Positions 17,881-27,084 of a stretch of 64,000 nt of DNA are shown here, one piece after another. This stretch comes from Cohnella panacarvi Gsoil 349 (GTDB lineage Bacteria; Bacillota; Bacilli; Paenibacillales; Paenibacillaceae). Each line of letters opens with the position of its first letter. Position 1 is the first letter of the stretch. The stretch is taken from the NCBI RefSeq assembly GCF_000515335.1, contig NZ_KI911563.1:3359146-3423145 (forward strand), written 5' to 3'. The notes under the pieces were generated by a model. That model was not told the origin of the DNA, did no database searches, and was given only the letters and a program-made list of their open reading frames with translations. The translations under genes and the position numbers were made by a program.

Positions 17881-20800
17881 ATGCATCTACGTAGATATCT
17901 ATTACTCGGGCTTATTCTGACGTTATTTAGCCAATTCTGGGTCGCAAGCGACTCGTTCGTGACTGCAGCTACAACGGATACAACAGAGCCGTCGGTCGTG
18001 TCTTTGTCGCCGGCACATGGTAGTTCAATCTCGGCGAATAACAGTACAATAACGATTAAATTCAGCGAGCCTGTACAGGTAGTCGGAGGCACCATATCTA
18101 TTCAACGCATAACGGCTCCTTCCGGTCATTTCTGCACAATCCCGGTAACTTCCACAGCGGTCGTCGGCAGCGGCACGGATACGCTTACGATTACGCCGGC
18201 GTCATCGTTTCTTGGCTGCGGCAATTTTTCGCAAGGGAATCTGTACTCCGTCACGATAGGTGAACAGGTGATATCGGATTTGTCAGGGAATTATTTTCGC
18301 GGTATTACTAACGGTTCCTGGCTCTTCAATATTATAGCGGATGCGGGTAACCCGGAGTTGATTAGCACGACACCTTCGAACGGCAATAAGGCGGTAAAGA
18401 CAAGTACCAAATTCACGATGCAATTCAACGAAGATGTCATTATCAATTCGGGCGCAGTCGCAGAGCTTAAATCAGCTTCGGGCGGGGTTTTAACATTCCC
18501 GATAGTACGGGAAATCACGGACCCGCGGAAAGTTTCGTTCGATGTAACAGGTTTACAACCCGCGACTTCTTACGTCGTCAATATCCCGAATAATGCGATT
18601 ACGGACTATTATCTTAACCCGTATCCGGGAATACTGAATGATTACCGATGGACATTCATGACCATGGGGTCAGATCTAGCTCCTCCAACTGTTGCTGGTG
18701 TTAAATTAGAAGGAAGCACGGTGGTACTCACATACAATGAGGAATTGGATAGTGGCCATGTACCTTTCCCCGGCAATTATTATGTGACGGTAAGCGACAT
18801 ACCGATGCAAGTCGACGCTGTCGCTGTTAGTAGCAATACCGTTCGACTAACGCTTCATTCTGGTGTTGCCGCAGGACAGATCGTTAAAGTATCCTATACA
18901 GTTGACGGCAATATGGCCAATAAATTACAGGATTTATCAGGAAACTTGGCGACTTCATTCAATGGTCAAGCCGTTACAGGCTTGTCGGTTACAACACAGA
19001 CGCAGCCGTCTAGCGGAAGCGTTTCAGATAAAACAGTAAATATAAATTTTAATGGCTCGTTGCAGACAGTTTCGCCTGCGACATCCCAATTCACGGTTAA
19101 AATAAACGGGGTCAATCAGGGCGTCGCAGCAGCAAGTATTAACAGCTCGATGCTTACGTTAACGCTAGTCAAACCAGTGGCTAGCGGGGAATCGGTATCT
19201 GTTACTTATATACCAAGTTTATCGCCTCTTCGCGATTTTAGCGGAAACGTCGTGAACGCGTTCGCAGACTTCTACGTACAAAATGCAAATGACACGAGAC
19301 CGCCTGCCTTAACGAGTGCGACCGTATCCGGAGCGCTGGTGAGACTGATTTACAATGAAGGTCTACTGCCAACACAGGTGCCTTCCAAGAACAATTTCAC
19401 TGTAGTAAGCAACGCTAAAATGATGTCGATCTCGAGCATCTCGATCGCGAATAATAGCGTCTTACTTACTTTAGGTCAAGCGATCGAACCGGGAGCGGTT
19501 GTCTATCTGAACTATGTTCCGGGCAGCTTTGGAATTGCTGATCTATCAGGCAATCCGGCGGCAGCGATTAACGGTCAGTCTGTGACAGCCAATTCTACCT
19601 CCGCAGATGTAGACATGGCGGTACTTACGAACAATGTCATTACTCTGTTTTATAATAGAATGCTTGATTCGACGACAATCCCGTTAACGTCTCAGTTTGC
19701 AATCCGGGCGGGCAGTGCATATAGCGGTGTGTCAACCGTCAGTGTACAAGGTTCCCAGGTTAATATTACGCTGGCAACGTCAGTGCTGAGCGGCGTACCC
19801 GTGACGCTGAGCTATAGCAAAACCGGTACTTCGCTTAGGGATACATCGGGCTTCATCTTCGATTCCTTCTCTGATTTGAACGTTAATAATACAAACTCGG
19901 GAAGTTCGACCGGTAGCGGAACGACAACGGGAGGCGGAACCGCTACCTCATCGGGCTTGCCGGAATATCTTGTGTTAGACAGTATAGGTGGAGTAAGTCT
20001 TAACGTCGCCAAATCGACAACTATGGAGTATGCCGCGCTGCCTTCCGGTCGTTCCGGATATCGATACGCCATCGACGGTGCCAAACTGTTAGCCGCGTAT
20101 GACGTCATTAGGACAGGGTCTAGCTATGGCGTGTCGAGTCCAAACCTGACTTTGAAATTACCCGCGGACCAGAATGCCCAAGTCAGCGTACCATTTAGCT
20201 CCATGATGGACGCGGCGACTAGATCATCGAACGCTACGCTTCGCATCGAATTGGGAGATCTTCAATATACGTTACCGCTATCCGCGATTAATTACAGCAA
20301 AGAATTGAATCTGGCGAACGCGGATATCTCTATTGCTAAGTTGTTGCTCACGATAGAGAAGACATATGACGCGAGCTTGACTTCCGCGATCAATTTATCA
20401 TCTGCGAATCTGCTCATTTCGCCAACCGAGTTTTCTGCTGGGCAGCTTATTGGAAGCCAAGTGAAGCCTATCGAAAGTTACGAAAGGTACGTCACTCGGA
20501 CGTTCACCCTCCAGTCGTCTGTGGGGAATACCGACAATGTTACGGTCGTACGTTACGACAAAGACGCCGGCGAGTTGGTCTATGTCCCGACTCGATTCAC
20601 GCAGTTAAGCCAAGGGACTAATATTGATTTCTTAAGCAAGAATAACGGCGTCTACGCCGTCGTTCGTAATAATACTGCCTACAGCGATATGGAGAAGCAT
20701 TGGGCGAAAAGTACGGTTTCTAAGCTGGCCTCCAAGTTCATCGTCGATGGTCCGACTCCTAAAACCTTCGCCCCGGACAAAAGCATCACACGGGCTGAAT

Positions 20801-21231
20801 TCGCCGAGTATCTCGCTCGCGGACTCGGTTTGAATGGGGATAGAGCCTCGGCTGCACGCTATCCGGACGTCGTTCAGAGGGATGCATCCGCGGCGTATAT
20901 CGGAGCAGTTAGTAAAGCGGGGATCGTAGCGGGCGGAACGGATGGCAACTTCCGTCCGAATGCTCTGATTACCCGCCAAGAGATGGCGTCGATGCTCGTT
21001 CGCGCCATGAACCATGCTGGCATCTCCGTGGTCGCGTCACCGACAGCGCTGGATAATTTCAAGGATGCATCTAAAGTAGGCAGTTGGGCGAAGCAAGGAG
21101 TGTCCATCTGCGTGACCGCGGGCTTCATCCAGGGCGTATCGGCGACCGAGCTTAAGCCGCTGAACAACGCGACGCGCGCCGAAGCTTCCGTCATGCTGAT
21201 GAAATTCCTCGAGTACGCGGAATTGCTATGA
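17881..21231 (+). CDS. S-layer-anchored surface protein with Ig-like repeats and C-terminal SLH domains
   Basis: A 1,116-residue exported protein. Residues 1-31 are a signal peptide. Two Big_5/SbsA-like Ig domains follow (PAHGSSISANNSTITIKFSEP near 40, STTPSNGNKAVKTSTKF near 160). About four SwmB-like repeats of roughly 100 residues come next (EGSTVVLTYNEELDS, SGALVRLIYNEGLLP, TNNVITLFYNRMLDS). A Ser/Thr/Gly linker (665-690), a beta-rich domain and three SLH motifs (about 940-1115, with TRAEFAEYLARGLG and TRQEMASMLVRAMN) complete it. SLH domains bind pyruvylated secondary cell wall polymer, so the protein should sit in or on the S-layer. ATG at 17881 follows GGGAGGT. The MmcQ gene overlaps its stop. 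Confidence 0.87.
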   Translation: MHLRRYLLLGLILTLFSQFWVASDSFVTAATTDTTEPSVVSLSPAHGSSISANNSTITIKFSEPVQVVGGTISIQRITAPSGHFCTIPVTSTAVVGSGTDTLTITPASSFLGCGNFSQGNLYSVTIGEQVISDLSGNYFRGITNGSWLFNIIADAGNPELISTTPSNGNKAVKTSTKFTMQFNEDVIINSGAVAELKSASGGVLTFPIVREITDPRKVSFDVTGLQPATSYVVNIPNNAITDYYLNPYPGILNDYRWTFMTMGSDLAPPTVAGVKLEGSTVVLTYNEELDSGHVPFPGNYYVTVSDIPMQVDAVAVSSNTVRLTLHSGVAAGQIVKVSYTVDGNMANKLQDLSGNLATSFNGQAVTGLSVTTQTQPSSGSVSDKTVNINFNGSLQTVSPATSQFTVKINGVNQGVAAASINSSMLTLTLVKPVASGESVSVTYIPSLSPLRDFSGNVVNAFADFYVQNANDTRPPALTSATVSGALVRLIYNEGLLPTQVPSKNNFTVVSNAKMMSISSISIANNSVLLTLGQAIEPGAVVYLNYVPGSFGIADLSGNPAAAINGQSVTANSTSADVDMAVLTNNVITLFYNRMLDSTTIPLTSQFAIRAGSAYSGVSTVSVQGSQVNITLATSVLSGVPVTLSYSKTGTSLRDTSGFIFDSFSDLNVNNTNSGSSTGSGTTTGGGTATSSGLPEYLVLDSIGGVSLNVAKSTTMEYAALPSGRSGYRYAIDGAKLLAAYDVIRTGSSYGVSSPNLTLKLPADQNAQVSVPFSSMMDAATRSSNATLRIELGDLQYTLPLSAINYSKELNLANADISIAKLLLTIEKTYDASLTSAINLSSANLLISPTEFSAGQLIGSQVKPIESYERYVTRTFTLQSSVGNTDNVTVVRYDKDAGELVYVPTRFTQLSQGTNIDFLSKNNGVYAVVRNNTAYSDMEKHWAKSTVSKLASKFIVDGPTPKTFAPDKSITRAEFAEYLARGLGLNGDRASAARYPDVVQRDASAAYIGAVSKAGIVAGGTDGNFRPNALITRQEMASMLVRAMNHAGISVVASPTALDNFKDASKVGSWAKQGVSICVTAGFIQGVSATELKPLNNATRAEASVMLMKFLEYAELL

Positions 21232-21584
21232 ATCACGAACGGCTCATTAAGATCGGTTTGAATAAAGCCGGAACGGCATTGAAGTACCCGTTCGATCCTG
21301 ATCTGCCGGTGCTGTACGTCGGGAGCAAGATGTTCGCCTTGTTTGGAAGGACGGGAGCCGACGAGAGCGTGAACCTGAAGGCGGATCCGGAGGAAGCGTG
21401 GATGCTGCGGCAGCAATATCCGGGCGCCGTGCTTCCCGGGTACCATATGAACAAGAAGCATTGGAACACCGTGGTGCTGAACGGGACTGTACCCGAAGAC
21501 GAGCTCCTGGCCATGCTGGAGCAATCGTATCGCTTAGTCCGGTCGAAGCTCGCGAGAGCGGAACGAGCGCTGTTGGAATTGTAG
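21228..21584 (+). CDS. MmcQ/YjbR-family protein
   Basis: A 118-residue protein of the MmcQ/YjbR (CyaY-like fold) family. The hallmark segment LPGYHMNKKHWNTVVLNG is present with the preceding ESVNLKADPEEA. Members are small cytoplasmic proteins suggested to bind DNA, with no firmly established role. Its ATG overlaps the stop codon of the SLH protein by 4 nt, so it is translationally coupled to it, and a strong terminator follows. The functional link to the surface protein, if any, is not evident. Confidence 0.82.
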   Translation: MNHERLIKIGLNKAGTALKYPFDPDLPVLYVGSKMFALFGRTGADESVNLKADPEEAWMLRQQYPGAVLPGYHMNKKHWNTVVLNGTVPEDELLAMLEQSYRLVRSKLARAERALLEL

Positions 21585-21600
21585 AAATATGCCTAAGTCA

Positions 21601-21638
21601 TAAGCCTTCTCGCCTATCGCGAGAAGGCTTATTTTATA
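21601..21638 (+). terminator. Intrinsic terminator after the MmcQ/YjbR gene
   Basis: A perfect 13-bp stem (TAAGCCTTCTCGC with its reverse complement) around a 5-nt loop, followed by TTTTAT. The A-rich left edge may let it work in both directions. Confidence 0.85.
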
Positions 21639-21802
21639 GGGTGCCCGGGATTAATAGTTTTATTTTTTCGCAGGTAACGATGTGATTGTATTCTCTTATC
21701 GCAAGTAACTTTTCGCCCGAAATAGAGTCTATTACTTTATACAGAAAGAGGAGGCGGCAAAGCTTACTCTCTAAAAATACAATAGATTCACGGGAGTGGA
21801 AT

Positions 21803-24520
21803 ATGAAGGCAAATAGAATCGAATCCAAACTATCGAAACGCACGAACAGACTCGTCCTTCCGATCATCGCGGGAATGCTCGTCTTGTCCACGCCGGCAAC
21901 ATTGAGCTTGTTCCCGCCCGTCGTTCAGGCCGCCTCGGCAGCGGACAAAGCCGTCGTCACGTATAAGCTCGTCAAGCAATCGGAGTCGTACGTGACTTCC
22001 GGCGTGAAGCAAATCACGTATTCATGGGTATCGTCCGACAAGAAGCAAGCGACGGAAGTGATGCACGTACTCGAGGCCGATCTGACCAATCCCTACGTTA
22101 GGTTGGATACGATGGGCGGTAAAGCCGGCAGCGTAACGGCTAGGCAGTCCGTCGGCGCGATGGCGAGGGAGACGGGCGCGATCGCGGGGATCAACGGCGA
22201 CGTATTCCAAACGGCGTCTACCAGCGAAGGCGCCCCGATGGGCGCGCAGATTACGTCCGGCAAGCTTCTCGTCAGTACGTCTCAGCTCCAAGGAATGTAC
22301 GCTTTCGCGGTTACGAAGGACAGAAAGGCATTGATCGACGCCTTTAAGTTCACCGGCGACGTTACTTCCGCTGATGGAACGTCATTCGCTTTGGCAGGCA
22401 TGAACAAGTCCGCTTACCGTACGGAGCCGGACAAAGGCTACAGCCACAACAACGCGCTGTACATCTACACAAGCGCGTGGACGGGCGCCGAACGGCCGAT
22501 GTCGAGCAGCATCACTCCGGTCGAGGCGCTAGTCGTGGACGGCATCGTTACGCAAGTGTCGGCAGACAAAGCGCTGGACGCGAAGACGATCCCCGCGAAC
22601 GGCTACATCCTGCGCGGCCACAAAGGATACGACTCCGGCAAATTCATCGTGAACCGATTGAAGGTCGGGGAGCCGGTCGTTTCCCGCTATCAGCTTGAAT
22701 CGCTTACGGACAAGAAAGTGTATACGGAATCGGACTTCGAGATGATGATCGGTGGCCACACGCTGCTGATGGATAACGGCCAACCGGCGAAGTTCTCCCG
22801 CGACGTTAACGGCGTCAGCGGCTACGCGGATCGCGCGCGGACGGCGGTCGGTTACTCCAAGGACGGCAACAAGGCCTACCTCATCACGGTCGAGGAGAAC
22901 GGCGGCCGGGAAGGCGTCTCGCTCAAAGAGCTTCAGCTCATGATGAAAGAGCTCGGCATTTGGAAAGCCGTCAACATGGACGGCGGCGGTTCGACGACGA
23001 TGGTCGCCCGCCCGCTCGGCGAATTCCAAGTTTCGCTCGCTCACCCGACCTTCTACGGTACGACGCAGCGCCTCGTCACGAACGGGATCGGAGTTTTTAC
23101 TTCCGCTCCTCAAGGAGAGCTGAAGGGAATCGTCGCAAGCGGTCCGAAGACGCTGTTCATCGGACAACAAGCCACTTACTCGCTGAAAGCTTACGATACG
23201 TTCTACAACCCGATCGACCCGAATGGGCTTCAACCCGCATGGAGCTTAAGCGACGCGCTTGGTCAGTTCCAAGACGGCGTGCTGCAAGTCGCCTCCGCGG
23301 GAACGACGACGTTGCAAGTGCAAGCTGGCAACGCTAACGCCACATTGCCATTGGAGGTTGTCGGCGAGGCCCAAATCGCGCGCCTAATCGTGGAGCCGGG
23401 TTCGACCGTCTTGAAGCCAGGCGGCGTCATCTCGCTGCCGGTTAAGGCGCAGCTAACGGACGGACGCGTGCTGGCTGTTCCGGCCGCATCGATCGATTGG
23501 GAGTTCCGCGGACTTACGGGAACGATGAATAATGGCAAGCTTACCGTGGATAAGGTGGATAAGAACATCATCGCCGGTTACGCGATCGCGAGATACGACG
23601 GCTTCGGGGCGATGGCTGTGCTGACTCCGGGTACGGAGAAGACGCTCGAGGACTTCGAGAAAGTGAAATACAACGTGGGCTTTACCGGCGCCCCGGCCGA
23701 GACGACGGGTTCGGCTTCGATCGTGACGGGCGTTCCGGGCAGAGAGTCATCCAAAGTGCTGGACCTGACTTACGACTTCTCGGTAGGATCGGGCAAACGC
23801 TACGCATACGCCAACTTGAACGACGGTAAAGGTATCGCGATCGAAGGAACGCCGACTGCGCTAACGCTCGACGTGTTGGGCGACCAAAGCATGAGCTGGC
23901 TGCGCGCGGAAGCGATCGATGCGAGCGGCAATACGGTATACCTGACCATCGCCGATAAGATCGATTGGTCCGGTTGGAAGAACATTCGCATAGACTTGAC
24001 GGCTGCGGGATTGAAAGGCCCGTCCAAGTTGACGAAGCTATATGTCGTGAACATGGAGGAAGACCAGGACGAGAGGCTGCTTCAAGGCGAGCTGGCGTTC
24101 GACAACCTGATGGTGCAATATCCGCCTGATCCGATCAAAGTGTACCATCCGACGATCGTGATGAAGGTCGGCAAGACGAAGGCGACCGTCGACGGCCAGA
24201 CCGTCACGCTGCCGGGAGCGCCTTTCACGCAGAAGGGTACGTATACGAACTACTTGCCGTTGCGGTTCGTGGCGGATCGTCTTGGAGCCCACGTGAAGTG
24301 GGATGGCACGGCGAAAAGAGTAACCGTCGTACGCGGGGATACGATGCTGGAATTGTGGCTAGGCAAGAACGAGATGACGGTTAACGGCATACGCACTCCG
24401 ATCAACGTGCCGCCGATCCTGGTGAAGAACAGCGTCTACGTACCCGTACGCGTCATATCGGAACAGTTGGGGCAGAAGGTAGATTGGGAAGCCAAAACGA
24501 AAACGATTACGATTCATTAA
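21803..24520 (+). CDS. Exported phosphodiester glycosidase (NAGPA/DUF2233) with copper-amine-oxidase-like stalk domain
   Basis: A 905-residue secreted protein. A signal peptide (about 1-38, ending VVQA) is followed by a NAGPA-type phosphodiester glycosidase domain (about 90-400) with AGINGDVFQ, GAPMGAQITSGKLL and the signature NMDGGGSTTM. The middle holds beta-rich Ig-like and carbohydrate-binding-like regions. The last ~115 residues are a copper amine oxidase N-terminal-like (stalk) domain, with LPLRFVADRLGA and VPVRVISEQLGQ repeats. The family removes GlcNAc or similar sugars from phosphodiesters, so cell-wall polymers are plausible substrates. ATG at 21803 is preferred because it directly precedes the signal peptide and follows GGGAGTGG; a frame open from 21686 adds residues without export features. 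Confidence 0.85.
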   Translation: MKANRIESKLSKRTNRLVLPIIAGMLVLSTPATLSLFPPVVQAASAADKAVVTYKLVKQSESYVTSGVKQITYSWVSSDKKQATEVMHVLEADLTNPYVRLDTMGGKAGSVTARQSVGAMARETGAIAGINGDVFQTASTSEGAPMGAQITSGKLLVSTSQLQGMYAFAVTKDRKALIDAFKFTGDVTSADGTSFALAGMNKSAYRTEPDKGYSHNNALYIYTSAWTGAERPMSSSITPVEALVVDGIVTQVSADKALDAKTIPANGYILRGHKGYDSGKFIVNRLKVGEPVVSRYQLESLTDKKVYTESDFEMMIGGHTLLMDNGQPAKFSRDVNGVSGYADRARTAVGYSKDGNKAYLITVEENGGREGVSLKELQLMMKELGIWKAVNMDGGGSTTMVARPLGEFQVSLAHPTFYGTTQRLVTNGIGVFTSAPQGELKGIVASGPKTLFIGQQATYSLKAYDTFYNPIDPNGLQPAWSLSDALGQFQDGVLQVASAGTTTLQVQAGNANATLPLEVVGEAQIARLIVEPGSTVLKPGGVISLPVKAQLTDGRVLAVPAASIDWEFRGLTGTMNNGKLTVDKVDKNIIAGYAIARYDGFGAMAVLTPGTEKTLEDFEKVKYNVGFTGAPAETTGSASIVTGVPGRESSKVLDLTYDFSVGSGKRYAYANLNDGKGIAIEGTPTALTLDVLGDQSMSWLRAEAIDASGNTVYLTIADKIDWSGWKNIRIDLTAAGLKGPSKLTKLYVVNMEEDQDERLLQGELAFDNLMVQYPPDPIKVYHPTIVMKVGKTKATVDGQTVTLPGAPFTQKGTYTNYLPLRFVADRLGAHVKWDGTAKRVTVVRGDTMLELWLGKNEMTVNGIRTPINVPPILVKNSVYVPVRVISEQLGQKVDWEAKTKTITIH

Positions 24521-24657
24521 TTTTCTATGTTTTTTCACTATAACGCTCTCTCAACGCAATGACGATATATGTTATGATAAAGAGTGTATATTTATTCGGA
24601 TAAGCGGCATCAAGCGGGGGCACGGTTGCGCGTCTTTCATGCAAGGGAGAAGGTAAG

Positions 24658-25836
24658 ATGAATTTCAGTACTGACCAGATCGACCGCGTCATACACAACG
24701 CGATCAGCGTCATGGAAGACAGCAAGATGCAAGTCTTCGAGATTTGCGAAGCCGCCCGCCGCGAGCTGCATTCGCTTAACCAAGAGCTGGACCTTGTCAT
24801 GGCCGAGACGACCAGCACGATCGACAAGGTCGACGCGCTGGAGCGCGACTACCGCAAGGCAAGAATGCGGCTGACGGAAGTAAGCCGCGACTTCGTACGC
24901 TTCTCGGAGCAGGATATCAAGTCGGCTTACGAGAGAGCGACGGCTCTGCAATTGGATCTAATGGTATACCGGGAGAAGGAACATTATCTCAAAACCCGCC
25001 GCGACGACCTGCAGAAACGCGCCAGGAACGTAGAGCTGTCGATCGAACGCGCGGACACGATCAACCTGCAGATGACGGTCGTGCTCGATTATTTGTCCGG
25101 CGATTTGAATCAAGTGACGCGAATTCTCGAATCCGCGAAAAACCGGCAGATGATCGGGCTTAAGATCATTCTGGCGCAAGAGGACGAACGCAAGCGCATC
25201 GCCAGGGAAATTCACGACGGGCCGGCTCAATCGCTGGCGAACCTGGTGCTCAGGACGGAGATTGCCGAGCGGCTCTTGGATACGGGCGACTTGCAAGTCA
25301 TACGCAACGAACTGATCGACCTGAAGTCGCAAATCCGCTACGGCCTCGAAGAGATCCGGAAAATCATTTTCAACCTCAGACCGATGGCTTTGGACGATCT
25401 CGGACTCGTGCCGACTCTTCGTAAGTTCGTGCAAGACTTCGAAGAGAGAACGCATATCCGGTCGGTGTTCGAGACGGTAGGCAAGGAGAAACGGCTTCCA
25501 TCGGCCATGGAGGCGGCGTTGTTTCGGCTCGTGCAAGAGGCGTTCAACAATGCGCTTAAGCATGCGCAGGCTACGTATATGTCGCTCGAACTCGAGTTCA
25601 GGGAAGATACGGTCGAACTTGTCGTGGGAGACAACGGAGTCGGCTTTAACCTCGATTCCGTAGTCGCCAAGGCTAGATACGATTCTCGTTTCGGGATCAT
25701 CGGCATGAAAGAGCGAGTCGAGTTGATGCAGGGGAAAATCGATATTAAGTCAGCAAAAGGTCAAGGCACGAAGTTGAATATTGAAGTTCCGATCAAAGCA
25801 GATCCTGGAAAGGAGTTAATCGTTAGTGGAGACTAA
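24658..25836 (+). CDS. degS: Two-component sensor histidine kinase DegS
   Basis: A 392-residue cytoplasmic kinase. Residues 1-165 form the long coiled-coil sensor domain of DegS. The HisKA_3 dimerisation segment follows with phospho-acceptor His186 in AREIHDGPAQSLANL, then the ATPase domain with LVQEAFNNALKHA, VGDNGVGFNLD and GIIGMKERVE. DegS phosphorylates DegU to balance motility, biofilm and exoenzyme production. The degU start lies inside its last codons. An extended -10 element (TGTTATGAT, 24570-24578) stands upstream without a clear -35. Confidence 0.94.
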   Translation: MNFSTDQIDRVIHNAISVMEDSKMQVFEICEAARRELHSLNQELDLVMAETTSTIDKVDALERDYRKARMRLTEVSRDFVRFSEQDIKSAYERATALQLDLMVYREKEHYLKTRRDDLQKRARNVELSIERADTINLQMTVVLDYLSGDLNQVTRILESAKNRQMIGLKIILAQEDERKRIAREIHDGPAQSLANLVLRTEIAERLLDTGDLQVIRNELIDLKSQIRYGLEEIRKIIFNLRPMALDDLGLVPTLRKFVQDFEERTHIRSVFETVGKEKRLPSAMEAALFRLVQEAFNNALKHAQATYMSLELEFREDTVELVVGDNGVGFNLDSVVAKARYDSRFGIIGMKERVELMQGKIDIKSAKGQGTKLNIEVPIKADPGKELIVSGD

Positions 25837-26548
25837 AACAGCGGCCCGCGTAATTAAGGTGTTACTTGCCGACGACCATCAGCTTTTCCGCGAGGGGCTT
25901 AAACGCATACTCAACATGGAGAGCGATCTGGAGGTTATCGGCGAGTGCGGAGACGGCATTCAGGTGCTCGAGTTCTGCAACCGGCACAAACCGGACGTCG
26001 TCCTGCTCGATATCAATATGCCGATCGAGAATGGCGTCGTAGCTACGGAAAGGCTTCGCGATATTTTTCCGGACATTAAAGTCATTATTCTCTCGATTCA
26101 CGACGACGAGAGCTACGTGTTCGAGACGCTTCGCAAAGGCGCTACCGGTTACTTGCTGAAGGACATGGAAGCCGAGTCGCTCATCAACGCGATCCGTACG
26201 GTAGCTGAAGGGCATGCCTACATCCATCCGAAAGTGACGGGCAAGCTGATCAACCAGCTTCGCCGCATGACGTATCTCGACGAGATCGGCGCGACTTCCG
26301 GCGCCGCGGCGAGCCGCGAGACGGTCACGAAATTCGTTCCGCGCGGCAACAACCCGCTGACGAGACGCGAAGCCGAAGTGCTTCGTCTGATGGCCGAGGG
26401 CAAGAGCAACAAGACGATCGGCGAGAACCTGTTCATCAGCGAGAAGACGGTCAAGAACCACGTCAGCAGCATTCTGCAGAAGATGGAAGTAGACGATCGC
26501 ACGCAAGCGGTTATCAACTCGATCAAGTATGGTTGGGTTACGCTGTAA
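25826..26548 (+). CDS. degU: Response regulator DegU
   Basis: A 240-residue NarL/FixJ-type regulator. The receiver domain has the acidic pair in [12 protein letters not shown], phospho-acceptor Asp62 in VVLLDINMP and the conserved Lys in GYLLKDM. The C-terminal LuxR-type helix-turn-helix spans about 175-225 ([18 protein letters not shown]). The GTG start at 25826 follows AAAGGAGT and overlaps degS by 11 nt. DegU controls flagellar, competence (comF) and degradative genes in Bacillales, and comFA and flagellar genes follow on this same segment, as in Bacillus subtilis. Confidence 0.95.
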   Translation: METKTAARVIKVLLADDHQLFREGLKRILNMESDLEVIGECGDGIQVLEFCNRHKPDVVLLDINMPIENGVVATERLRDIFPDIKVIILSIHDDESYVFETLRKGATGYLLKDMEAESLINAIRTVAEGHAYIHPKVTGKLINQLRRMTYLDEIGATSGAAASRETVTKFVPRGNNPLTRREAEVLRLMAEGKSNKTIGENLFISEKTVKNHVSSILQKMEVDDRTQAVINSIKYGWVTL

Positions 26549-26572
26549 TCGAATCTACATAAGCGCGTCGTG

Positions 26573-26608
26573 AACGGATGTTCTCCAAGGGAGAGGCATC
26601 CGTTTTTT
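26573..26608 (+). terminator. Intrinsic terminator of degSU
   Basis: AACGGATG pairs with CATCCGTT, with further pairing of TCTCC and GGAGA inside; a run of seven T follows. Confidence 0.85.
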
Positions 26609-26650
26609 TGTCGTTTGGGCGTCTAGATGGATGTTGAGGGGGCGAGAACA

Positions 26651-26877
26651 GCAAATCGATAGTTATTGTTCGGGAATCTGATTGGAGGCGGGAATTAGCG
26701 GCAAAACGATAGTTATTGTTCGGAAATTTGGTTCGGGGCGGGGAATAACGGCGAATCGATAGTTATTTTCCTTGAAATCTCGAAAATTCACTCCTGGTGG
26801 GAGAAATAAATGCAAATCGATGTTATTCGGCGAAGGGGACGCTTGGGGAGATGAAATAGCTGCGAAAGGTTGTTATT
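26651..26877 (+). repeat. Five degenerate tandem repeats in the degU-SLH intergenic region
   Basis: The region from the degU terminator to the SLH gene (about 450 nt) has no gene. It holds five copies of a core resembling GCAAATCGATAGTTATT, starting at 26651, 26701, 26751, 26812 and 26862. The spacing is 50, 50, 61 and 50 nt. The core is conserved in copies 1-3 and decays in copies 4 and 5, while the intervening 33-45 nt are purine-rich (GGGGCGGGGAATA, GGTGGGAGAAATA) and loosely similar. No function is known; repeats of a regulatory or recombinational kind are possible. Confidence 0.8.
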
Positions 26878-26915
26878 TTTCAGTGGGGAGAAGGCTGCGA
26901 TGCAGGAAAATGTAG

Positions 26916-26944
26916 TTGTCAAATGATGTCAGTTGGTGTTATAT
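26916..26944 (+). promoter_or_regulatory. SigA-type promoter upstream of the SLH protein gene
   Basis: TTGTCA at 26916-26921, a 17-nt spacer and TTATAT at 26939-26944. The predicted start near 26951 gives a leader of about 130 nt. Confidence 0.7.
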
Positions 26945-26981
26945 TGATCGCATAAGATCAGGAAATCGCATAAACAGCCGG

Positions 26982-27034
26982 AAGCACCGCGCAAACAGGG
27001 GGTTGATCCCTCGTTTCGTGGTGCTTTTGTTTTG
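26982..27034 (+). terminator. Leader hairpin with T-tract upstream of the SLH protein gene
   Basis: AAGCACCGCG (26982-26991) pairs with CGTGGTGCTT (27017-27026), and AAAC/AGGG inside pair with CCCT/GTTT, giving a long imperfect stem followed by TTTGTTTT. It lies between the promoter and the start codon, so it would act on the leader RNA. It may be an attenuator or a riboswitch expression platform; the upstream ~30 nt do not match a riboswitch class I recognise. Confidence 0.65.
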
Positions 27035-27084
27035 CCGCGCGTCGGAAGGTTCGAAGAGATGAAATGAGTAAGGGGAGATTAATG

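Noticed and set aside
21686..21802. N-terminal extension of the phosphodiester glycosidase
   Set aside because: The extra residues would precede a clear signal peptide and the ribosome site supports the start at 21803.
26651..26877. CRISPR array
   Set aside because: The repeated core is short and decays, spacers are similar to each other and no cas gene is nearby.
26950..27034. c-di-GMP (GEMM) riboswitch upstream of the SLH gene
   Set aside because: The conserved GEMM elements could not be found; only the terminator-like hairpin is supported.
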